From Actinomadura pelletieri DSM 43383 (GTDB lineage: Bacteria; Actinomycetota; Actinomycetes; Streptosporangiales; Streptosporangiaceae), in contig NZ_RBWU01000007.1 in the NCBI RefSeq assembly GCF_003634705.1, positions 186,001 to 250,000 of the forward strand: DNA of 64,000 nucleotides, read 5' to 3'. How positions within the stretch are numbered: the stretch's first letter is position 1; every line of letters begins with the position of its first letter. Below are positions 58,168 to 64,000 of this stretch, piece by piece. The translations under genes were made by a program, and so were the position numbers. Under the pieces are notes generated by a model. The model made no database searches, was not told the DNA's origin, and worked only from the letters and a program-made list of their open reading frames with translations.

Positions 58168-58955
58168 CGCGCCCGATGACCGCGCCCCACCCGGCCGGGG
58201 CGGTGTGGCGCGCAACCGCGACGCCGTCCCGGAACGGGCCCCGGGTCGGCAGGGGATTGGAATTGGCGGCCGCGTCGGTCGCGCAGCTCGTCCTGCTGGT
58301 GGTGTTGCGTCCCGGCCTCGCGGGCCTGGCCGTGGGCGTCTGCTACGCGCTGGCGGCATGGGCGGTGCTGAGCGTGGCGTTCCGCCGCCGCCGGGCGCTG
58401 GCCCCGGCCGACCATGTGACGCTGACCCGGGTCGTGCTCACCGGCGGTGTGACGGCCCTCGTCACGGCGCATCTCCTCGGCGGCGGGCACACCTGGACGC
58501 TCGTCGCGGTCGCGTCGACGGCGCTCGTCCTCGACGGGGTGGACGGGCGCGTCGCCCGCCGCACCGGGACGGCGTCGCGGCTCGGCGCCCGGTTCGACAT
58601 GGAGGTGGACGCGTTCCTCGTCCTGGTGCTGAGCGTGCACGTCGCGTGGACGGCCGGGGCGTGGGTACTGGCGATCGGGGGGATGCGGTACGCGTTCGGC
58701 GCGGCGGCCCGGGTGGCGCCGCGGCTGCGCGGGGACCTGCGGCCGAGCCTGGCGCGCAAGGCCGTGGCGGTGGTGCAGGGCGTGACGCTCGTCGTGGCCG
58801 CATCGGGTGTCGTCCCGTACGCGGAGGGTCTGGTCGCGGCGGCGCTCGCGCTGCTGCTGTGGTCCTTCGGACGGGACGTGGTGTGGTTGTTCAAGCGGGG
58901 GAGGAGCACCGATGGAGCGGGACGCCCGAGCGTTCTGGATCCGGTCGCCCGGTGA
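58164..58955 (+). CDS. CDP-alcohol phosphatidyltransferase family membrane protein
   Basis: 263 residues, about six membrane spans. The CDP-alcohol motif D-x2-DG-x2-AR-x8-G-x3-D-x3-D is complete in DGVDGRVARRTGTASRLGARFDMEVD (near 125-150). The family joins a CDP-activated lipid or polyol to a second alcohol with loss of CMP, making phospholipids or phosphodiester-linked head groups. It overlaps the cyclohydrolase-like gene (ATGA) and the next gene by 44 bases. The acceptor is unknown; in this operon it may attach the GTP-derived product to a lipid. Confidence 0.88.
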   Translation: MTRPMTAPHPAGAVWRATATPSRNGPRVGRGLELAAASVAQLVLLVVLRPGLAGLAVGVCYALAAWAVLSVAFRRRRALAPADHVTLTRVVLTGGVTALVTAHLLGGGHTWTLVAVASTALVLDGVDGRVARRTGTASRLGARFDMEVDAFLVLVLSVHVAWTAGAWVLAIGGMRYAFGAAARVAPRLRGDLRPSLARKAVAVVQGVTLVVAASGVVPYAEGLVAAALALLLWSFGRDVVWLFKRGRSTDGAGRPSVLDPVAR

Positions 58956-59883
58956 GGGCGAGATCCGCGACGAGGTCCTGCCGGAACCGGGGGACGACGA
59001 GGTGCTCGTCCGGACCCTTCACACCGGAGTGAGCCGGGGCACCGAGGCGCTGGTCTTCCGTGGCGGCGTCCCGCCGAACCAGCACGAGGTGATGCGGGCG
59101 CCGTTCCAGGACGGCGCGTTCCCCGGCCCCGTCAAGTACGGGTACCTGAACGTCGGCGTCGTCGAGCACGGCCCGTCCGGGCTGCTCGGCCGCCCGGTGT
59201 TCTGCCTGTACCCGCACCAGACCCGGTACGTCGTCCCGGCGAGCGCGGTCAGCCCCGTCCCCGACGACGTGCCCCCGGAACGCGCCGTCCTCGCCGGGAC
59301 GGTGGAGACCGCCGTGAACGCACTCTGGGACGCGGCGCCGCTCGTCGGCGACCGGATCGCCGTCGTCGGCGCCGGGATGGTGGGCTGCGCGGTCGCCGGG
59401 GTCCTCGCCGGGTTTCCGGGGAGCCGCGTCCAGCTCGTCGACACCGACCCGTCCCGCGCGAACGTCGCGCGGGCGTTCGGCGTCGAGTTCGCGTTCCCCG
59501 AGGAGGCCGGCGGCGACTGCGACCTGGTCGTCCACGCCAGCGCCACCGAGGCGGGCCTGGCCCGCTCCCTGGAGCTGCTCGCCCCCGACGGGGAGGTCGT
59601 GGAGCTGAGCTGGTACGGCGACCGGCGCGTCGCCGTCCCCCTCGGAGAGTTCTTCCACTCCCGGCGGCTGACCATCCGCGGCAGCCAGGTCGGCACGGTC
59701 GCGCCCGCCCGCCGGTCCCGCCGCCGCTTCGCCGACCGCCTGGCGCTGGCGCTGCGCCTGCTCGCCGACCCCGCGTTCGACGTGCTGATCACGGGGGAGA
59801 GCCGCTTCGCGGACCTGCCGGAGGTCATGCCGCGGCTGGCGAGCGCTGAACTTCCCGCGCTCTGCCACCGAATCATCTACTGA
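58912..59883 (+). CDS. MDR-type (zinc alcohol dehydrogenase-like) oxidoreductase
   Basis: 323 residues. It has a GroES-like N-terminal part with GVSRGTEALVFRGGVPPNQ and an NAD(P) Rossmann motif IAVVGAGMVGCAVAGVLAG near 150-168 followed by LVDTDPSR. The catalytic zinc Cys-His-Glu set of true alcohol dehydrogenases is not evident, so the chemistry may be reductase-like, as in BchC. GGGGAGGAGCACC precedes the ATG, which lies inside the 3' end of the phosphatidyltransferase gene. The substrate is unknown. Confidence 0.85.
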   Translation: MERDARAFWIRSPGEGEIRDEVLPEPGDDEVLVRTLHTGVSRGTEALVFRGGVPPNQHEVMRAPFQDGAFPGPVKYGYLNVGVVEHGPSGLLGRPVFCLYPHQTRYVVPASAVSPVPDDVPPERAVLAGTVETAVNALWDAAPLVGDRIAVVGAGMVGCAVAGVLAGFPGSRVQLVDTDPSRANVARAFGVEFAFPEEAGGDCDLVVHASATEAGLARSLELLAPDGEVVELSWYGDRRVAVPLGEFFHSRRLTIRGSQVGTVAPARRSRRRFADRLALALRLLADPAFDVLITGESRFADLPEVMPRLASAELPALCHRIIY

Positions 59884-59912
59884 CACCCCGACCGACCGAC
59901 GGGAGCACCCCA

Positions 59913-60311
59913 TTGTTCGCGATCACCGTTCGCGACCATGTCATGATCGCGCACAGTTTCCGCGGCGAGGTCTTCGGACCGGCGCAGCGGCTGCACGGCG
60001 CCACCTACGTCGTGGACGCGACGTTCCGCCGCGCCGACCTCGACCCGGACGGCATCGTCGTCGACATCGGGCTCGCCACCCGCGAACTCGGCGAGGTCCT
60101 CGGCGCGCTGAACTACCGCAACCTGGACGAGGAGCCCGACTTCGCAGGGATCAACACCTCCACGGAGTTCCTCGCCAAGGTCGTCGCCGACCGGCTCGCC
60201 GACCGCGTCCACGCGGGCGCGCTCGGCGAGCACGCCCGCGGGCTCGACGGCATCACGGTGACGCTCCACGAGTCGCATGTCGCGTGGGCGAGTTACGAGC
60301 GCGCGCTATGA
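59913..60311 (+). CDS. 6-pyruvoyl-tetrahydropterin synthase/QueD-like protein
   Basis: 132 residues, the family's usual size. HVMIAHSFRG near residue 14 supplies one zinc His. The next motif reads FGPAQRLHGATYVVDATF, where QueD/PTPS proteins have C-x3-HGH-x-Y: the catalytic Cys is Ala and the third zinc His is Ala. Thus either zinc chemistry is changed or the protein has another role. The start is a TTG with GGGAG nine bases upstream. Coupled to the next gene by ATGA. Confidence 0.8.
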   Translation: MFAITVRDHVMIAHSFRGEVFGPAQRLHGATYVVDATFRRADLDPDGIVVDIGLATRELGEVLGALNYRNLDEEPDFAGINTSTEFLAKVVADRLADRVHAGALGEHARGLDGITVTLHESHVAWASYERAL

Positions 60312-61381
60312 CCCTCCAGGAGGTCTGCGTCGTCGTCCCCGGCGACATCGACGACGCGGAGGCGCCGAGCGGGGGGAACCACTACGACCGCAGGCTGTGC
60401 GAGGAGTTCGCCGCGTCGGGGCGCCCGGTCCGGGAGTTGGCGGTGCCGGGGACGTGGCCGCGTCCGGGCGCCGCCGCCCGCGGGGGGCTCGCCCGGATGC
60501 TGGCCGCGCTGCCCGCCGGGTCCGTCGTCCTGCTGGACGGGCTCGTGGCCTGCGGCGTGCCGGAGATCGTCGTGCCGGAGACACGGCGGCTGCGGATCGC
60601 CGTCCTCGTCCACCTGCCCCTCGCCGACGAACCCGGGCAGGCCGATCTGGACGCGGCCGAACGCGACACGCTGGAGGCGGCCGGGGCCGTCGTCGCGACC
60701 AGCCCGTGGGCCAGGGACCACCTCGTCGCCCACCACGGCCTCGAACCGTCCCGCGTCCACGCCGTCACCCCCGGCACCGACCCCGCGCCCCTCGCGACCG
60801 GCACCGACGGCGCCACCCGCCTGCTGTGCGTCGCGTCGGTGACGCCGCGCAAGGGCCACGACCTCCTCGTCGAGGCGCTCGCCGCCGTCGCGCACCTGCC
60901 GTGGCGCTGCGAATGCGTCGGCCCGCTGCGCCGCGACCCCGACCATGTGACACGGCTGCGCCGTCTGATCGCGGGGCACCGCGTCGGCGACCGCGTCCAC
61001 CTGGAGGGGCCGCTGACCGGCAAACGGCTCGACGACGCCTACGCCGCCGCCGACCTCACCGTCCTCACCTCCCGCGCCGAGACCTACGGGATGGTCGTCA
61101 CCGAGGCCCTCGCCCGGGGCGTGCCCGTCCTCGCGACATCGGTGGACGGCGTCCCCGGCACCCTCGGCCAGGACCCGACCGGCGCCGTGCCCGGGTTGCT
61201 CGTCCCGCCCGACGACCCCGCCGCGCTCGCCGCGGCACTGCGCCGCTGGCTCACCGAACCCGACCTGCGCGGCCGCCTGCGCGCCGCCGCCCGCCGCCGC
61301 CGCGGCGCCCTTCCCGGCTGGGACGACACCGCCCGCCGCATGGCCACCGTCCTTTCCCGGCTCCGCAGGGGGATCCGATGA
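60308..61381 (+). CDS. GT4-family glycosyltransferase
   Basis: 357 residues, two Rossmann domains (GT-B). The acceptor half begins EVCVVVPGDIDDAEAPSGGNHYDRRLCEE. The nucleotide-sugar half has VASVTPRKGHDLLVEAL near 180 and the catalytic EALARGVPVLATSVDGVP near 265, preceded by SRAETYGMVV (E-x7-E). Retaining transfer of a sugar from a nucleotide sugar is expected. It overlaps both neighbours by ATGA, so it belongs to the same product as the cyclohydrolase and methyltransferase. Confidence 0.9.
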   Translation: MTLQEVCVVVPGDIDDAEAPSGGNHYDRRLCEEFAASGRPVRELAVPGTWPRPGAAARGGLARMLAALPAGSVVLLDGLVACGVPEIVVPETRRLRIAVLVHLPLADEPGQADLDAAERDTLEAAGAVVATSPWARDHLVAHHGLEPSRVHAVTPGTDPAPLATGTDGATRLLCVASVTPRKGHDLLVEALAAVAHLPWRCECVGPLRRDPDHVTRLRRLIAGHRVGDRVHLEGPLTGKRLDDAYAAADLTVLTSRAETYGMVVTEALARGVPVLATSVDGVPGTLGQDPTGAVPGLLVPPDDPAALAAALRRWLTEPDLRGRLRAAARRRRGALPGWDDTARRMATVLSRLRRGIR

Positions 61382-62226
61382 TCACGCATGGCGCCACGGG
61401 GACCGGAGAACCGTCCCCACGGAGGGAGACACCGGGTTTCGACCCCGCCTGGCTGGCGCTTCGCGAACCCGCCGACGCCGCCGCACGCGACACCGGCCTG
61501 CTCGAACCGCTCCGCGCCGCGCTCCCACCGGCCGGCCCCCTGACCATCTGGGACCTGGGGTGCGGCACCGGCTCCATGGGACGCTGGCTGTCCGGGCGGC
61601 TGCGCGGGCCGCAGCACTGGGTCCTCTACGACACCGATCCGCGGCTCCTCGACGCGGCCTGCGGCGACACCTGGACCAGCGCCGACGGCGAACCCGTCAC
61701 GGTCGAGACCCGCAAGGGCGACATCGGGTCGCTGCGCGCGGCCGATCTCGTCGGCGCGTCGCTCGTCACCGCGTCCGCGCTGCTGGACGTGCTCACCGCC
61801 GCCGAGGTCGAGGCGATCGCCGCCGCGACGGCCTGCCCGGCGCTGCTGACCCTGTCGGTCGTCGGACGCGTCCGGCTGTTCCCGTCCGACCCGCTCGACG
61901 CGGACCTCGCGGCCGCCTTCGACGCGCACCAGCGCCGTGACGGCCTCCTCGGCCCGGCCGCCGCGGGCGCCGCCGCCGACGCGTTCGCCCGGCGCGGCGC
62001 CACCGTCCTGACCCGGCCCAGCCCCTGGCGGCTCGGCCCCGGGCAGGATGAGCTGATCATCGCGTGGCTGCGCGGCTGGGTCGCCGCCGCCGTCGAGCAG
62101 CGCCCCGACCTCACGCCCGAAGCGGACGCCTACCTGGGCCGCCGCCTCGACGCCTGCGCCGCGGGCGGCCTCGCCGTCGAGGTGCACCATGTCGACCTGC
62201 TCGCCGTCCCCGGGGGGTCGAGATGA
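61378..62226 (+). CDS. Class I SAM-dependent methyltransferase
   Basis: 282 residues. SAM motif I is TIWDLGCGTGSMGRWLSGR near 55, and motif II-like VLYDTDPRLLDAAC near 80. There is no close match to a known specificity class (O-, N- or C-methylation). A Pro/Thr-rich N-terminus of about 25 residues is present. ATGA overlaps on both sides. With the glycosyltransferase and oxidoreductase it suggests tailoring of a nucleotide- or pterin-derived skeleton. Confidence 0.86.
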   Translation: MITHGATGTGEPSPRRETPGFDPAWLALREPADAAARDTGLLEPLRAALPPAGPLTIWDLGCGTGSMGRWLSGRLRGPQHWVLYDTDPRLLDAACGDTWTSADGEPVTVETRKGDIGSLRAADLVGASLVTASALLDVLTAAEVEAIAAATACPALLTLSVVGRVRLFPSDPLDADLAAAFDAHQRRDGLLGPAAAGAAADAFARRGATVLTRPSPWRLGPGQDELIIAWLRGWVAAAVEQRPDLTPEADAYLGRRLDACAAGGLAVEVHHVDLLAVPGGSR

Positions 62227-63158
62227 CGAGGCTCGTTCGGCGGCGCGGGCCGTGGCTGCGCCTGCTCGTCGGGCTCGGCATCCTCGCCGCGCTCCTGTGG
62301 TGGCACAGCACCGCCGCGTTCGTGGACGCCCTCCGCGCCGTCGACGCCCCCGCCATCGCCGCCGCCCTCGCCGTCGGGCTGGTGACGACCGTGCTCAGCG
62401 CGGCCCGCTGGCGCCTCGTCGCCCACCGCCTCGGCCTGCGCCTGACCCTCGCCGACGCCGTCACCGACTACTACCGGGCGCAGTTCCTCAACGCGGTCCT
62501 GCCCGCCGGGATCCTCGGGGACGTCCACCGCGCCGTGAACCACGGACGGCGGTCGGGCGCGGGCGGTGTACGGGCCGTGTTCCTCGAACGGGTCGCGGGG
62601 CAGGTCGTGCCGGTCATGGTGGGCGTCGCCGTCCTTTTCACCCAGCCCGCCGTCCTGGCGGCGATGACACCGGCGCTGCTCACCCTCACGGCCGTCCTGG
62701 GCGTCCTGCTCCTCTTGGCCCGCAGGTATCACCGGGCGCTCGCGGCGACGTTCGCCGACGTCCGGGCCGTCCTGGACGCCCTGCCCGCCATCACCGTGCT
62801 GTCCCTGACGGCCCTCGCCGGGCATCTCTCCCTGTTCGTGCTCGCCGCCCGCCTCACCGGCTCCACCGCGCCGCTCCACCAGTTGCTGCCGCTCCTGCTG
62901 CTGGCGCTCCTCGTCATGATCCTGCCGGTGAACGTCGGCGGCTGGGGGCCCCGCGAGGCGGTGCTCACCGTCGCGTTCGGCGCCGCCGGGCTCGGCTCAG
63001 CGCAGGGCCTCACCGTCTCCGTCCTGTACGGGGTGCTCACCTTCGTCGCGTGCCTGCCCGGCGCCGCCGCCCTGCTGCTGAAGCGCCGCGAGGCACCCCC
63101 CGAACGACGCGACGAGGCTCTCCAGGGCGTCCCGGCCCTTGCGGGCGCGGGCCAGTGA
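62223..63158 (+). CDS. LPG-synthase-type/UPF0104 membrane protein
   Basis: 311 residues, about eight membrane spans, LPG_synthase_TM family. YRAQFLNAVLPAGILGDVHRA near 85 and LPVNVGGWGPREAVLTVAFGAAG near 235-257 are the family hallmarks (FLN-x4-G, G-W-G-x-R-E). Relatives flip or synthesise aminoacyl lipids or act with glycolipid pathways. The last 54 codons overlap the convergent creatininase-family gene by 162 bases. The final gene of the operon; a lipid-linked end product or export step is suggested. Confidence 0.87.
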   Translation: MTRLVRRRGPWLRLLVGLGILAALLWWHSTAAFVDALRAVDAPAIAAALAVGLVTTVLSAARWRLVAHRLGLRLTLADAVTDYYRAQFLNAVLPAGILGDVHRAVNHGRRSGAGGVRAVFLERVAGQVVPVMVGVAVLFTQPAVLAAMTPALLTLTAVLGVLLLLARRYHRALAATFADVRAVLDALPAITVLSLTALAGHLSLFVLAARLTGSTAPLHQLLPLLLLALLVMILPVNVGGWGPREAVLTVAFGAAGLGSAQGLTVSVLYGVLTFVACLPGAAALLLKRREAPPERRDEALQGVPALAGAGQ

Positions 63159-63758
63159 CGGCCGGCCGATGACACCGGACTCGGTGTAGGCGGCCATCCC
63201 CGCGGTCAGCAGGAACCGCCGGTCATCGGCCCGGTGGTCGGCGGTCTGGTAGCCGTCCCGGACCAGCTCCGGGTGGGCGTGCAGCAGGATCGACGTCTCC
63301 AGCTCCCCGGCGTGCATGTCGGCGTCGCCGGAGGTCTCCATCCCGGCGGCGCGCCGCGCGTCCTCCCAGTCGTCCGGCCCCGGGAACAGGGCCATGTCCC
63401 CGGACGCCTCCTGCACCACGTTCCCCAGCACGTAGTTGCCGCCGTGCCCGTTCACCAGCACGAGCTTCGGCACCCCCGCCCGCGCGAGCGAGTCGGCGAC
63501 GTCCCGCACCACCGCGTGCAGGGTCGCCGCCGAGATGCTCACCGTCCCCGGCCAGGCCGCGTGCTCATGCGAGCACGAGATCGTCACGGGCGGGAGCGTC
63601 CGCACCGGATGCCTCGTCGCGATCTCCCGCGCGATCGTGCAGGCGATCACCGTGTCCGTCGCCAGCGGCAGGAACGGGCCGTGTTGCTCGTGGCTCCCGA
63701 TCGGCAGGACCGCCACGGGCACGTCCGGTGTCTCGGGACTCGTGTGCGTCGGCAGCAT
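62997..63758 (-). CDS. Creatininase-family amidohydrolase (possible FAPy deformylase)
   Basis: 253 residues. Metal ligands are PIGSHEQHGPFLPLATDT near the N-terminus, LVNGHGGN near 105 and MHAGELETS near 150. The family includes creatininase, mycofactocin MftE and the archaeal deformylase ArfB that removes formate from FAPy. Since the operon opposite is predicted to make FAPy, deformylation is attractive. The last 20 residues (GQARDEGEHPVQDGDGEALR) extend past the family core, over the membrane protein gene. It overlaps the PAP2-type gene by 194 bases at its start. Confidence 0.85.
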   Translation of the reverse strand: MLPTHTSPETPDVPVAVLPIGSHEQHGPFLPLATDTVIACTIAREIATRHPVRTLPPVTISCSHEHAAWPGTVSISAATLHAVVRDVADSLARAGVPKLVLVNGHGGNYVLGNVVQEASGDMALFPGPDDWEDARRAAGMETSGDADMHAGELETSILLHAHPELVRDGYQTADHRADDRRFLLTAGMAAYTESGVIGRPSLARARKGRDALESLVASFGGCLAALQQQGGGAGQARDEGEHPVQDGDGEALR

Positions 63759-64000
63759 GCCCCCAACCCTGCCGCACCCGCTCCACCAGCGAAACCAGCG
63801 CCATCGCCACGACCAGCAGGACGCCGGCGACGATCCCGTCCACCCAGTAGTGGTTCGCCGTCACCACGACCACGAACACCGTGACCGGCGCGTGCATCGC
63901 GATGACCCACCGCCACCGGCTCCGCGACACCCGCAGCACCGCGACCGCCACCAGGATCGCCCACCCGATGTGCAGCGACGGCATCGCCGCGTACTGGTTC
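63565..64000 (-). CDS. PAP2/inositolphosphotransferase-type membrane protein (partial)
   Basis: The gene enters from the right edge, so its N-terminal part is missing. NQYAAMPSLHIGWA is the Aur1/PAP2-type signature region, and HAPVTVFVVVVTANHYWVDGIVAGVLL supplies the second catalytic His and the last membrane spans. The remaining reading to the stop at 63565 overlaps the creatininase start in another frame, is hydrophilic and may not be conserved. It is a membrane phosphatase or inositol-phosphate/phospholipid transferase, same strand as the creatininase gene, possibly co-transcribed. Confidence 0.78.
   Translation of the reverse strand, partial: NQYAAMPSLHIGWAILVAVAVLRVSRSRWRWVIAMHAPVTVFVVVVTANHYWVDGIVAGVLLVVAMALVSLVERVRQGWGHAADAHESRDTGRARGGPADREPRATRPVPAAGDGHGDRLHDRAGDRDEASGADAPARDDLVLA

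Overview
The window is high-GC DNA with dense gene packing, frequent GTG starts and many ATGA/GTGA stop-start overlaps, as in an actinomycete. Several features fit the Streptosporangiales, most likely a Thermomonosporaceae/Actinomadura-type genome: MmyB-type regulators, DUF6221, DUF1906, an F420-dependent LLM oxidoreductase, Eis, CeoB/CeoC, and a dut-DUF3710-OB-fold-DUF3159-ceo block in the same order as in Mycobacterium. The genus is inferred; no rRNA or marker gene fixes it.

Region 1 (0.1-16.7 kb) is the conserved block: a YidC paralogue with a DUF6412 protein, dUTPase, DUF3710, and a 26-codon bL37 ribosomal protein gene. A PIG-L deacetylase, an ArsB/NhaD ion transporter with a structured leader, an ABC exporter pair and a MurJ-like flippase are inserted next. 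The conserved order then resumes with an OB-fold protein, DUF3159, two TrkA-type K+ regulators divergent from a KimA-like APC transporter, a TrmA/RumA-type RNA methyltransferase and an Eis acetyltransferase. Region 2 (16.8-28 kb) has two coupled membrane glycosyltransferases, a DUF6221 protein, a 132-bp tandem repeat next to a small HTH regulator, a DUF1906 protein, a secreted DUF11-type protein, an LLM oxidoreductase and a TetR-controlled DHA2 drug exporter. Region 3 (27.9-32.8 kb) is an RNA-repair locus: Hen1 and Pnkp, translationally coupled and divergent from a PARG-like macrodomain protein.

Region 4 (32.8-37.7 kb) ends in a scarred patch. The 3' ends of a divergent NADPH:FMN-reductase/MmyB-regulator pair are fused where both 5' ends were lost. 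A one-domain sigma-4 protein and four tightly spaced, phage-like tRNA genes (Ser-GCT, CAT, Arg-GCG, His-GTG) follow. Region 5 (37.7-48.9 kb) holds a GH3 glycosidase, a SigK/RskA pair behind a DUF4331-TPR-NicO operon, and a pyruvate-dehydrogenase-type operon with a divergent GntR regulator. Region 6 (49-55.3 kb) holds an 18-bp minisatellite that includes the stop codon of the GntR gene, a second GntR gene divergent from an NRAMP transporter and a DUF1445 hydro-lyase, a Ser/Thr kinase with an extracellular CBM2 domain, and two adjacent small protease inhibitors of different classes.

Region 7 (55.3-64 kb) holds a deaminase, two tandem RlaP-type nucleotidyltransferases and a tightly coupled seven-gene operon: GTP cyclohydrolase II-like, CDP-alcohol phosphatidyltransferase, MDR dehydrogenase, 6-PTP synthase-like, GT4, methyltransferase and LPG-synthase-type membrane protein. 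It converges on a creatininase-family gene. The cyclohydrolase has His where canonical enzymes have the specificity-determining Tyr. The PTPS homologue lacks the catalytic Cys and one zinc His. I read this operon as a candidate pathway for an uncharacterised GTP-derived, probably glycosylated or membrane-linked metabolite. A PAP2-type phosphatase runs off the right edge. Bases 1-164 contain no gene I can support.
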